DNA from: Nonomuraea longispora
Lineage (GTDB): Bacteria > Actinomycetota > Actinomycetes > Streptosporangiales > Streptosporangiaceae
NCBI RefSeq assembly: GCF_004348345.1
Contig: NZ_SMJZ01000027.1
Span: 1-54,106 of the forward strand
Direction of reading: 5' to 3'
DNA length: 54,106 nt
In this document: piece after piece, positions 42,189 to 50,355 of the stretch
Numbering within the stretch: position 1 is the stretch's first letter
Layout: every line of letters begins with the position of its first letter
The notes under the pieces: generated by a model
The model's database searches: none
What the model saw: the letters and a program-made list of their open reading frames with translations, nothing else
Told to the model about the DNA's origin: nothing
Program-made: the position numbers and the translations under genes

Positions 42189-42896
42189 TCACATGGGCTG
42201 GACGCGCACGCCTTCCGGCGAGGCGAGCAGCAGGCTGCGGTCCGGCACGGCCTGCCAGCCGGGCAGGTCGTCGAGCGGTTCGCTCGCCACGACCACGCCG
42301 TCCTGGTGACGCTGGACGAAGAGCGTGTCGCCCCAGACGGTCGCGGCGATGGACGCGCCGTCGCAGGCGAGCAGGTTCAGGCGCGCGCCGGGGTCCTTCT
42401 CCCCGGCGTGGGCGACGACCTCCGCGAGGGCCTCCCCGAGGTCGGGCCCGGTGCGCAGCCGTTCGAAGACGGCGGCGGCGAGCCAGGCGGAGTCGCAGGC
42501 GCTCTCAGCGCCGTCGGCCAGCGCCCTGACCGCGTCCCGTTCGACGCGGCCGTTGTGGCTGAGCAGCCACCGGCCCTCGGTGAACGGCGCGGTGGCGCTC
42601 TCCTCGACCGGCATGCCGACGGTGGCGCACCGGACGGCCCCCAGCAGGCAGCCCGCACGGGCGACCTGGGCGAGCGCCGGCAGGTTGGCGTCGGCCCACA
42701 TCGGGATGGCCCGCCGGTAACGTACGGGCTCGGCGCGGGCGGCGTCGTACCAGCCCATGCCGAAGCCGTCGGCGTTGACCGTGCCGTGCCGCTGCCGCCG
42801 GGGCGCGTACGACTGCGCGAGCAGGCCGTGCCCGGGGTCCTGGATCAGCGTGGACAGGGCGCGGGGGGCGCCGAGCCAGGCCGCGTGCCGGCACAC
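42189..42896 (-). CDS. egtC: Gamma-glutamyl hercynylcysteine sulfoxide hydrolase
   Basis: Class-II glutamine-amidotransferase-type hydrolase removing the glutamyl group. Cys2 (MCRHAAWLG) is the N-terminal nucleophile; VNADGFGMGWY and LLSHNGRV are the substrate-binding blocks. The GTG start shares 1 bp with the egtB stop (TAGTG), so translation is coupled. 235 residues. Confidence 0.95.
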   Translation of the reverse strand: MCRHAAWLGAPRALSTLIQDPGHGLLAQSYAPRRQRHGTVNADGFGMGWYDAARAEPVRYRRAIPMWADANLPALAQVARAGCLLGAVRCATVGMPVEESATAPFTEGRWLLSHNGRVERDAVRALADGAESACDSAWLAAAVFERLRTGPDLGEALAEVVAHAGEKDPGARLNLLACDGASIAATVWGDTLFVQRHQDGVVVASEPLDDLPGWQAVPDRSLLLASPEGVRVQPM

Positions 42897-44191
42897 TAGG
42901 CCGGCTCCGCGTCACGGGCGCAGCGGAACCCCGTGAAGATCTGCCGGCGGATCGGATGGTCCCAGTTCCTGAACGTGGTGCGGATCGCCGCCGGGTCGGC
43001 CGCCCACGAGCCGCCGCGCAACACGCGGTGGTCCCGGCCGAAGAAGACCTCGCTGTACTCCCGGTACGGGAAACTGCGGAAGCCCGGGTAGCCGTCGAAC
43101 CACGTGCCGGTCCACTCCCACACGTCGCCGATCATCTGCTCGGTTCCGTACGGGCCGGCGCCGGCCGGGTAGGCGCCGAGCGGCGCGGGCCGGGCGGCTC
43201 GGTGGCCGAGGTTGGCCAGCTCCAGGGTGGGCTCGTGGTCTCCCCACGGGTATTTCCGCGCCCGGCCCGCTCCGGCGTCCCAGCCGCAGGCCTTCTCCCA
43301 TTCGGCCTCGGTGGGCAGCCGTCTGCCCGCCCAGCGGGCGTAGGCGTCGGCCTCGTACCAGGACACGTGCTGCACCGGCTCGTCCATGGGCACGGGCTCG
43401 GTGCGGCCGAAGCGGGTACGGTGCCAGGCGCCGCCGTCCTTGGTCCAGAACAGCGGGGCGAAGACGCCCTGCCGCTGCCGCCACTCCCAGCCTTCGCCGG
43501 TCCACCAGCGGGGGTCGTGGTAGCCGCCGTCCTCGATGAACGCGGCGTAGGCGCCGTTGCCGACGGGCAGCCGGTCGATCCAGTAGGCGGGCAGGTCGAC
43601 GCGGTGGGCGGGGCGCTCGTTGTCGTAGGCCCACGGCTGGGTGTCGGTGCCCATGAGGAAGGGGCCGGCGGGCACGTACACCTCGGCCGGGCCGCCGGGG
43701 CGGGCCGGCGGCAGGCGCCCGTCGCGTACCAGGCCGGGTTCCTTCGACAGTTGCAGCGTGGCCAGCATGGTCTCGTCGTGCTGGTGCTCGTGCTGGATGA
43801 CCAGGCCGAAGACGAAGCCGTCGCGGCGCAGCGGCGCGGGGTCGTCGAAGTCGACGGCGTCCAGGACGTCGAGGACGCGGCCGCGTACGCCCTCGATGTA
43901 GCGGCGGGCCTCGGCCGGGCCGAGGATGGGCAGGCTGGGGCGGTCCTTGCGCGGCGTCTTGAAGGCGTCGTAGATGTCGTCGATCTCGGGCCTGAGCGGG
44001 GTGAGGCCGCCGGCCTCGCGCAGGACCCACAGCTCCTCGTAGTTGCCGACGTGCGCGAGGTCCCACACCAGGGGCGACATCAGCGGGGAGTGCTGGCGTA
44101 CGAGCAGGTCGTCTTCGGCCTCCGTGTAGGTCAGGGACCGGCTGCGCACCGCGAGCAGCTCGCTCGCGATGCGTTCCTTGAAGTCGCTCAT
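42896..44191 (-). CDS. egtB: Hercynine oxygenase (sulfoxide synthase)
   Basis: Non-haem iron enzyme joining hercynine with gamma-glutamylcysteine (mycobacterial-type substrate, in keeping with egtA beside it). An N-terminal DinB-like domain supplies the three-histidine iron site: H47 (LAHVGNYEE), H134 and H138 (QHEHQHDE). The formylglycine-generating-enzyme-like domain follows (GPFLMGTD, LPTEAEWEKA, GDVWEWTGTW, VLRGGSW). 431 residues. ATG 44191 overlaps the egtA stop. Confidence 0.95.
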   Translation of the reverse strand: MSDFKERIASELLAVRSRSLTYTEAEDDLLVRQHSPLMSPLVWDLAHVGNYEELWVLREAGGLTPLRPEIDDIYDAFKTPRKDRPSLPILGPAEARRYIEGVRGRVLDVLDAVDFDDPAPLRRDGFVFGLVIQHEHQHDETMLATLQLSKEPGLVRDGRLPPARPGGPAEVYVPAGPFLMGTDTQPWAYDNERPAHRVDLPAYWIDRLPVGNGAYAAFIEDGGYHDPRWWTGEGWEWRQRQGVFAPLFWTKDGGAWHRTRFGRTEPVPMDEPVQHVSWYEADAYARWAGRRLPTEAEWEKACGWDAGAGRARKYPWGDHEPTLELANLGHRAARPAPLGAYPAGAGPYGTEQMIGDVWEWTGTWFDGYPGFRSFPYREYSEVFFGRDHRVLRGGSWAADPAAIRTTFRNWDHPIRRQIFTGFRCARDAEPA

Positions 44192-45450
44192 TCTCGTCCC
44201 TCTTCGGTCAGCCAGGCCGGCAGGCGCCGCCCCGGTTCTCTCGCCAGATCCATCAGGTCGGCCGCCGGGGAGCGGCCGGTCGTCACGTGCCGGTCGGTGA
44301 ACGCCGCCACCGCCCCCGTCAGGGCGGGGGTGGCGCCCAGGCGGGGCAGCGCCTCGGCGGCGGCGCGGAAGCAGGCGACCGCGGCGCGGGCCAGCCGGGG
44401 GTCGGCCAGGCCGCGGCGCGCGGCGGAGGCCCACGGCTCGCGGTCCGCCCCCGGCCCTCGCCGCCACCCGGGTCCGAGGCAGGACTCGACGGCGGCGAGC
44501 GCGGCGTCGGCGGCGCGGTCGTCGCTGATCAGGGCGTGGGTGACGGCCACGCACACCGGCCAGTCCGCCGGACGCTGGGCGTCCAGGAAGCGGATCTCCA
44601 GCCAGCCCCTGGGGCGTACGGGCGGGAACACCGTGGTGGCGTGGTAGGCCAGGTCCTCGGCGGTGGGCGGGCGTTCGCGCGAGCCCAGCCAGTCGCGGAA
44701 GGTGGAGCCGTCGCGGACGGTGCGGCAGCGCTCGCCGCCCTCCCGCACCAGCATGACGCGGGCGTCGAGCAGGTAGCGGGCCCAGTCGGCCACCGGATCT
44801 CCCGACGCGGGGACGGGCGCCGTCCTGGTGGGGTCGAGGTGTTCCCACACGGCCTGGCGGCCCGACATCCATCCGCACGGCCGGCCCCGGCTCAGCGGCG
44901 AGTTGGCGAAGGCCGCGGTCAGCACGGGTCCGAGCAGGTGCGCCCGCTCCCACCGCGTGCGGGGCCGTTCCCCCAGGTCCAGGTTGACCTGGATGGACGC
45001 CGTGGAGCACATCATCAGCGCGCCGTACGGCCGGCCGAGGAACTCCGCCATGGCGTCGTACCGGGGTTGGCGTAACTGGCGTACCGCCTGGCGCATCGGG
45101 TCGAGGCCCACGCCCGCCAGCACCAGTCCGTCGTGCGCCAGGGCCTGGCGTACGGCGGCCACGTCGGCGGTGAGGCCGTCGATCGCGCCGGTCAGCGAGC
45201 CGGCCGGGCCGGAAAGCTCCAGCTGGCCGCCCGGTTCGAAGGTGACCCGGCTGCCGCCGGGCAGGGGCGGCAGCACCCGCTCGACCCGGTCCATCGGTAC
45301 GTGGCGGGTGGCCGACATGCGGTCGAAGACCAGGAACTCCAGCTCCACGCCCACCTGGTCGTCGCCGCCGGGGCGGAAGCACTGGTGCGCGTAGTCCCCC
45401 ACCTCGGAGGCGTCTCGGAGCGGCGACCCCTCGGTCGTGAGCCCGATCAT
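44188..45450 (-). CDS. egtA: Glutamate-cysteine ligase of ergothioneine synthesis
   Basis: Makes gamma-glutamylcysteine for EgtB. GCS2-type fold: VGVELEFLVFD near residue 33, FEPGGQLELSGPA, CSTASIQVNLDLG and LEIRFLDAQRP. 420 residues. First gene of the egt operon; its start region holds a perfect 14-bp palindrome, and the anti-sigma gene ends 68 bp upstream. Confidence 0.9.
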   Translation of the reverse strand: MIGLTTEGSPLRDASEVGDYAHQCFRPGGDDQVGVELEFLVFDRMSATRHVPMDRVERVLPPLPGGSRVTFEPGGQLELSGPAGSLTGAIDGLTADVAAVRQALAHDGLVLAGVGLDPMRQAVRQLRQPRYDAMAEFLGRPYGALMMCSTASIQVNLDLGERPRTRWERAHLLGPVLTAAFANSPLSRGRPCGWMSGRQAVWEHLDPTRTAPVPASGDPVADWARYLLDARVMLVREGGERCRTVRDGSTFRDWLGSRERPPTAEDLAYHATTVFPPVRPRGWLEIRFLDAQRPADWPVCVAVTHALISDDRAADAALAAVESCLGPGWRRGPGADREPWASAARRGLADPRLARAAVACFRAAAEALPRLGATPALTGAVAAFTDRHVTTGRSPAADLMDLAREPGRRLPAWLTEEGRE

Positions 45451-45473
45451 CGTCTTGCCCTCGCGTGACGCAT

Positions 45474-45487
45474 GGCTCTATAGAGCC
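45474..45487. promoter_or_regulatory. Perfect palindrome upstream of egtA
   Basis: GGCTCTATAGAGCC, 24-37 bp before the egtA ATG. On the - strand its centre reads TATAGA, a possible -10 box, but no good -35 was found. It may be an operator or part of an egt promoter. Confidence 0.45.
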
Positions 45488-45517
45488 GCCGGCCGGGCGA
45501 GCGTTACACGGGAGCGG

Positions 45518-45757
45518 TCAGGTTCGCCGGCGCTGTCTGAAGGCGGACATCAGCCGCTCGCGCGTGCGGTCCGGCAACTTCTCGGGGGGCTGGTCGCCGA
45601 CCGCCCGGATGGTGACGCGGAACTGGTGGACGTGGCGCCGGCAGTCGTCGCAGCAGGCCGCGTGGGCCTCGAACCCGGCGCGAACGGGCGGGTCGAGGGC
45701 GTCGTCAAGGTACGCGGTGATGGATTCCACCAGTTCGCCGCACGTGAACCGCTTCAC
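45518..45757 (-). CDS. Zinc-finger anti-sigma factor
   Basis: A 79-residue protein with the zf-HC2/ZAS motif HAACCDDC (H-x3-C-x2-C) at about residues 33-40 and an upstream Cys in FTCGEL. It should bind and hold the ECF sigma factor encoded just before it. ZAS proteins of this size often release their sigma on thiol oxidation. GTG 45757 is the only suitable in-frame start after the sigma stop; the ribosome binding site is weak. No membrane segment, so cytosolic sensing is likely. Confidence 0.8.
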   Translation of the reverse strand: MKRFTCGELVESITAYLDDALDPPVRAGFEAHAACCDDCRRHVHQFRVTIRAVGDQPPEKLPDRTRERLMSAFRQRRRT

Positions 45758-45798
45758 GACGTTGACCGCCTTACCCTCTGCGTATTTAACCGTTTCAC

Positions 45799-46449
45799 CT
45801 ATTCTGGCTGTTTCACCGACGCGAAGTAACTCTCCAGCAGGTCCCGAACCGCCGCACGGGCTCGGTGCAGCAGCACCCGCTGGTTGACGGCGGAGATCTC
45901 CATGATCTCGCACACCTCCTCGGAGGTGCATCCTTCCACGTCGCGCAGCGTGATCACGATGCGCTGCCGTGGAGGCAACGTCGCCAGCGCCTCGCCGATC
46001 AGACCCCGCGCCTCTGCGGCGAGCGCCTGCCCTTCGGGCGTCGGCCAGGCCGCGGGTGCCTCCTTCCACCTGCCCGCCAGAGCCCCGTCGATTCCGTGGA
46101 ACAGGGTGGGATCGGCGGCCGGGCTCGTGTCCCGCTCGAAGGCGCTCCACGGCAGTGTACGGCTCTCGCGCACGCTGCGCCTTTTGGCCGTGTTCACCAG
46201 GATGCGGTAGACCCAGGTCTTCACCGACGATCGGCCCTCGAACCCGTCGATGGCGCCGATCACCGCCAGCCACGTGTCCTGCACGACCTCTTCCGCGGAG
46301 TCGTCGGTGGACACGTAGGAGCGGGCCACCCGCAGCATGCCCCGCGCCCAGGTGTCGAGCAGCGTCGCGAACATCTCCTCGTCGCCCGCCCGCAGCGCGG
46401 AGACGACGACGTCATCCGGGGGCAGCCCGTCGCCCGCGAGGGACCCCAC
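45799..46449 (-). CDS. ECF-type RNA polymerase sigma factor
   Basis: Region 2 spans VSALRAGDEEMFATLL, RSYVSTDDSAEEVVQDTWLA and VKTWVYRILVNTAKRR; region 4 spans LPPRQRIVITLRDVEGCTSE and QRVLLHRARAAVRD. 216 residues. GTG 46449 has GGAGGA upstream. Same direction as anti-sigma and egtA-E, with gaps of 41 and 67 bp, so the egt genes may be co-transcribed or controlled by this sigma (inference). Confidence 0.9.
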   Translation of the reverse strand: MGSLAGDGLPPDDVVVSALRAGDEEMFATLLDTWARGMLRVARSYVSTDDSAEEVVQDTWLAVIGAIDGFEGRSSVKTWVYRILVNTAKRRSVRESRTLPWSAFERDTSPAADPTLFHGIDGALAGRWKEAPAAWPTPEGQALAAEARGLIGEALATLPPRQRIVITLRDVEGCTSEEVCEIMEISAVNQRVLLHRARAAVRDLLESYFASVKQPE

Positions 46450-46577
46450 GATCGCTTCCTCCCCGTGCCGTTGGGGACATCATCACATCCCGCCGTCCGC
46501 CGCTTCCACTCCGGGCATGACGTCGGGGGCGATCGGAAGTCGTCACGAACGGCCGCTACGACATACCCGTTTTCCAG

Positions 46578-46589
46578 CTGTGATCACAG
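46578..46589. promoter_or_regulatory. Perfect 12-bp palindrome upstream of the sigma gene
   Basis: CTGTGATCACAG between the sigma gene start and the GH127 gene end. It may be an operator for the sigma gene; role unknown. Confidence 0.3.
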
Positions 46590-46617
46590 ATCATGAGGGT
46601 TCCTTTGCCTTCGCCGG

Positions 46618-48498
46618 TCATGTCCGGTGCATGGGCGTCCAGACCGTCATCGGCCCGGCGCCCCGGTTGGCCCACAGGTGGTATGGGACGAACGTCAGAT
46701 CGACCGGGCCCCCGTGCTCCGGCTCGTGGGGGGCGACGGCGGCGCGGTAGGGGAAACCGCCGTCGTCCTCCCGGTGCACGTGGGCCCGGCCGCGCGCGGT
46801 GACCGGCACCACGTCGGCGGGCAGGCCGGCGACCGGGCCCGCGTCGCGCAGGTCCGCGGCGGCCAGGCACAAATCGTCGACGATCACCCCCGGGTGGTCG
46901 GCCTGCTCCAGGCAGTAGACCAGCGGCCCGCGCTCGACCGCGACCTGGCCGCGGGCGACGTCGAGCCGGGGCACGGCGGCCGTCAGCCGGGGGCGGATCC
47001 CGAGGTCCAGCTCCACCCGGTCGCCCGGCCGCCACGTCCTGCGCACGCGGTGGTAGCCGCCCGGCTCGGCCGTTTGCCCGTCGGCCCCGGCCGCGTCGGC
47101 CCAGGCGGGGATGCGGCACGCGAGCGTCCACGGGTGGCCGGGGGTCTCCTTGACCACGATCTCGACGCGGCCGGTCCACGGGTAGCCGGTCTCCACCTCC
47201 AGCAGCACGTCGCCGGCGCGTACGGTGCCGGGCGCGTACAGGTGGAGCTGCACGCCGTCGGCGTCGCGGGTGGCCAGGTAGTGGTCGAGGGAGGAGAGCA
47301 GGCGCATGACGTTCGGCGGGCAGCAGGCGGTGCCGTACCATCCCTGCCGGCCGCGGGCGGGGGAGCGCAGGTCGTCGGGGTCGGCGCCGGCGCGCACGCG
47401 CAGCGCGTTGACGTAGAAGAAGTGCTCGCCGTCGAGCGAGACGCCGGGCAGCACGGCGTTGTAGAGGGTGCGCTCGACCAGGTCGGCGTACGCGGGGTCG
47501 CCGGTCGCCAGCAACATCCGCCACGACCACTGGACGCTGCCGATCGCCGCGCAGGTCTCGCAGTACGCGGTGTCGGGGGCGAGCTCGTGGTGGCCGCCGA
47601 ACGCCTCGCCGTACCAGTTGGAGCCGAGCCCGCCGGTCAGGTAGGTCTTGGTGGCCACCATGTCGCGCCACTGCCGGCCGAGTGCGGCGAGCAGGTCGAG
47701 GTCGGAGGTCTCGACGGCGACGTCGGTCGCCCCCGCCGCGAGGTACATCGCGCGCACCGCGTGCCCCTCGACCGTGGTGGCCTCGGCGACCGGCACGCGG
47801 TCCTGCCGGTAGCCGGGGCCGTGGTGTCCCTTGAGCTGGATGAGAGAGCGCCCCCGCGCGGCCACCTGGCGCGCGGCGAGGTCGAGGTACGCGGGCACGC
47901 CGGTCTCCCGGTGCAGCTCGGCCAGGCCCATCTCCACCTCGGGGTGGCCGTCGATCGCGTCCGGGGGCAGGTCCTTGGCCAGGTGGTCGGCGAAGCCGGC
48001 GGCGACCCGCAGCAACGTCTCGTCGCCGGTGGCCCGGCGGCCCGCCACGGCGGCCTGCATGAGGTGGCCCGCGCAGTAGAGCTCGTGGCTGGAGGCCAGG
48101 TCGGAGTAGCGTCGCCGGCCGGTGAGCTGGGTGTGCGTGTGGAGGTAGCCGTCGGCGCACTGAGCGGCGGCGACCAGCTCCGACGCCTGCGCGTACGAGC
48201 GGGCCAGGCCGTCGTCCTCGCGCCTGCCCCGCTCCCAGGCCAGCGCCTCCAGCCACTTGTAGACGTCGGAGTCGGCGAAGATCTTCCCCTCATGCTCGGC
48301 GGGGCCTCCCCGGGCGGCCCGGCGCAGGTTGCCGAAGGCGCCGGAGTCGCGTACCCGCTCCCCTCCCAGCGGGATCGTCACCTCGCGGTTGACCCGCTGC
48401 CGCGCCTCCCAGAAGCCGTCGTGGATGCGGGCTCCCGTCACGGGCCGCAGGGCCACCGCCGCACCCGAACCTGGCCGTACCACCGGATCAACGCTCAT
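46618..48498 (-). CDS. GH127 beta-L-arabinofuranosidase
   Basis: Releases beta-L-arabinofuranose from plant oligosaccharides, including RG-II side chains. An (alpha/alpha)6 barrel opens DGFWEARQRVNREV. The zinc/thiolate site of the family is present: E314 and C316 in YCETCAAIG, C392 and the nucleophile position C393 in GTACCPPNVMRLL. A beta-sandwich C-terminus ends VPYHLWANRG. 626 residues, no signal peptide, so cytoplasmic. ATG 48498 has GGGAGG upstream. Divergent from the next gene with about 140 bp between them. Confidence 0.9.
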   Translation of the reverse strand: MSVDPVVRPGSGAAVALRPVTGARIHDGFWEARQRVNREVTIPLGGERVRDSGAFGNLRRAARGGPAEHEGKIFADSDVYKWLEALAWERGRREDDGLARSYAQASELVAAAQCADGYLHTHTQLTGRRRYSDLASSHELYCAGHLMQAAVAGRRATGDETLLRVAAGFADHLAKDLPPDAIDGHPEVEMGLAELHRETGVPAYLDLAARQVAARGRSLIQLKGHHGPGYRQDRVPVAEATTVEGHAVRAMYLAAGATDVAVETSDLDLLAALGRQWRDMVATKTYLTGGLGSNWYGEAFGGHHELAPDTAYCETCAAIGSVQWSWRMLLATGDPAYADLVERTLYNAVLPGVSLDGEHFFYVNALRVRAGADPDDLRSPARGRQGWYGTACCPPNVMRLLSSLDHYLATRDADGVQLHLYAPGTVRAGDVLLEVETGYPWTGRVEIVVKETPGHPWTLACRIPAWADAAGADGQTAEPGGYHRVRRTWRPGDRVELDLGIRPRLTAAVPRLDVARGQVAVERGPLVYCLEQADHPGVIVDDLCLAAADLRDAGPVAGLPADVVPVTARGRAHVHREDDGGFPYRAAVAPHEPEHGGPVDLTFVPYHLWANRGAGPMTVWTPMHRT

Positions 48499-48521
48499 GG
48501 CACCATCCTCCCTCAGCCTTA

Positions 48522-48569
48522 CATATCCAACAAGATATGAATATCCATGCAGACCTTGACGCGGGTCAA
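48522..48569. promoter_or_regulatory. Divergent promoter region with palindromes
   Basis: On the - strand TTGACC (48569-48564), an 18-nt spacer and GATATT (48545-48540) form a promoter for the GH127 gene. CATATC-N6-GATATG (48522-48539), a perfect inverted repeat, lies at its expected start site. TTGAC-GCGG-GTCAA (48556-48569) is another perfect inverted repeat covering the two back-to-back -35 boxes. Confidence 0.55.
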
Positions 48570-48598
48570 CTGGCGACGCAGGCTGAATGCGACATCTA

Positions 48599-48622
48599 TG
48601 CACACTTGAATATTTATGTGCA
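48599..48622. promoter_or_regulatory. Inverted repeat upstream of the + strand gene
   Basis: TGCACA-N12-TGTGCA, ending 14 bp before the ATG at 48637. The spacer is AT-rich (CTTGAATATTTA) and recalls the TGAATA half-site at 9443-9458. Placed to repress the + strand operon. Confidence 0.5.
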
Positions 48623-48636
48623 ACGAAGGGACGGCC

Positions 48637-50355
48637 ATGCCAGAGATCCCCGACACCGTGCTGCTCGAAGAGCGGGCCGAGCTGGCGATGAACGCGGTGG
48701 CCGGACTGCCCGACACGGACCCGGACACGGGCATGGACGGCGTTCCGTACTTCAGCGCCGACCTGCTCGCCCGGCCCGCCGCGCTGCGGCACGGCGACTG
48801 GGACTACGGCTCCAGCCACGGCCGGCTGCTGGACGCCTGCCTGCTCGCCCGGCACATGACGGGCAAGGACACCTGGCGGGAGGTCGAGGACGGCTTCAGG
48901 CGGCGGCTGACGAGCTTCTTCGGCCCCGACGGGCTGAGCTACCGGCGGGCCCGCCCCGAGGCCGGCTGGCCCCCGAACGCCAACCTCATCGACCAGCGCG
49001 CCGTGCTCCTGTCGCTCACCACGTGGTACGTGTCCGACGGCGACCCCGAGGCCAGGCGGCTGGCCGACCGGCACGTGGCCGCCCTCAAGCGGATCGCGAT
49101 CAAGGAGCGGGACGTCTGGTTCTACCCCGCTTCCGAGTACACCCCCGACGGCTGGCCGTCCCCGAACGCCATCGCGCTGCACCTGGCCCCCGACCCGGCG
49201 TCGTTCAGCGGCCGGCTCATCATGCCGCTGCTCCGCTACCACCAGGCCACCGGCAACGAGGACGCGCTGGAGTTGTGCGGCTGGTTCGCCCGGCTGATCG
49301 TGCACAAGAGCGGCGTCTTCCACGAGGACGGCGCCTTCAACGCGGCCCGCGCCTACCGCAGCGGCCACTTCCACACCCGTCTCGGAACCCTCGAAGGGCT
49401 GGCCCGCTACGCCCGCCACACCGGCGACCACGAGCTGACCGCGTTCGTACGCCGCTCCTACGACTGGGCGCTCACCCAGGCCACCCGATTCGGCTGGACG
49501 CCCGGCGACCTCGAAGGCCAGCGCTACGAACACGAGAGCTGCTCCCTGGTCGACCTGATCGGCACCGGCGTCACGCTCGCCGGCTCCGGGCACACCGCCT
49601 ACTGGGGCGTGGTGGAGCGGTTCCTGCGCAACCACCTCGTCGAGTCCCAGCTGCTCGACCTGAGCTGGGTCGAGTCGGCCCCTGACACCTCGGGCGACGA
49701 GCCCGGCTGGGTGACGCACGTGCGGGTGGGCGAGCGCGTACGCGGCGCCTTCGCCGGGTACGGCGCCCCCAACGACTACGTCTGCGACATCGAGCTGGGC
49801 CGCGGGCACACCGCCGACGTGCAGGCGTGCTGCGTCGGCTCCGGCGTGCGCGGGCTGTTCTGGGGGTGGAACTCCGTCGTCACCGGCGATGACCGTGACG
49901 TGCGGGTCAACCTGCTGCTCACCAGGGCCACCGAGCGGGTCACCGTGCTCAGCCACCTCCCCCATGAGGGCCGCGTCGACCTCGACGTGCACCGGGACCT
50001 GCGCGAGCTGCGGATGCGGGTGCCCGACTGGGCCGGGTACGCCAAGGTGCGCGTCACCCGCGACGGCGACGGCTTCGACGGCACGCGGCCCGGCGCGTGG
50101 GCGCCCGACGGCTACCTGTCCGTACGCGCGCCCAGGCGGGGCGAGCGGATCACCGTCACGTTCCCCGTGCCCGAGTCGACGAGCACGGAGGTCGCGTCCG
50201 GCCGGGAGTTCCGGGTGCGCTGGCGCGGCGACGACGTGATCGGCATCAGCCCCGAGGGCACCGCCCGGCCGATGTACAGCGGGCGCAAGGTGCACCCCAC
50301 CGCGCCGCGACGCGACTACCCGCTGTCCCGGCCGGCCACGGAATGGGCCTGGTGA
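48637..50355 (+). CDS. Distant GH127-like (alpha/alpha)-barrel protein
   Basis: A 572-residue cytoplasmic protein with an alpha/alpha-barrel body (SSHGRLLDACLLARHMTG, ARYARHTGDHELTAFVRRSY) and a beta-rich C-terminus. Two short motifs mirror the GH127 active site: YEHESCSLVDL (E300, C302) for YCETCAAIG, and VQACCVGSGVRGL (C398, C399) for TACCPPNVMRL. The rest is barely similar, so it is probably a distant clan member with another specificity. ATG 48637 is chosen because GAAGGGA stands 6 bp upstream; ATG 48616 overlaps a palindrome. The stop overlaps the GTG of the rhamnosidase gene. Confidence 0.65.
   Translation: MPEIPDTVLLEERAELAMNAVAGLPDTDPDTGMDGVPYFSADLLARPAALRHGDWDYGSSHGRLLDACLLARHMTGKDTWREVEDGFRRRLTSFFGPDGLSYRRARPEAGWPPNANLIDQRAVLLSLTTWYVSDGDPEARRLADRHVAALKRIAIKERDVWFYPASEYTPDGWPSPNAIALHLAPDPASFSGRLIMPLLRYHQATGNEDALELCGWFARLIVHKSGVFHEDGAFNAARAYRSGHFHTRLGTLEGLARYARHTGDHELTAFVRRSYDWALTQATRFGWTPGDLEGQRYEHESCSLVDLIGTGVTLAGSGHTAYWGVVERFLRNHLVESQLLDLSWVESAPDTSGDEPGWVTHVRVGERVRGAFAGYGAPNDYVCDIELGRGHTADVQACCVGSGVRGLFWGWNSVVTGDDRDVRVNLLLTRATERVTVLSHLPHEGRVDLDVHRDLRELRMRVPDWAGYAKVRVTRDGDGFDGTRPGAWAPDGYLSVRAPRRGERITVTFPVPESTSTEVASGREFRVRWRGDDVIGISPEGTARPMYSGRKVHPTAPRRDYPLSRPATEWAW

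Noticed and set aside
41075..44647. + strand open frames opposite egtB, egtC and egtD
   Set aside because: Shadow frames; the - strand genes carry all family motifs.
46578..46589. CTGTGATCACAG as a CRP site
   Set aside because: CRP sites need TGTGA-N6-TCACA; here the halves abut. Kept only as a palindrome.
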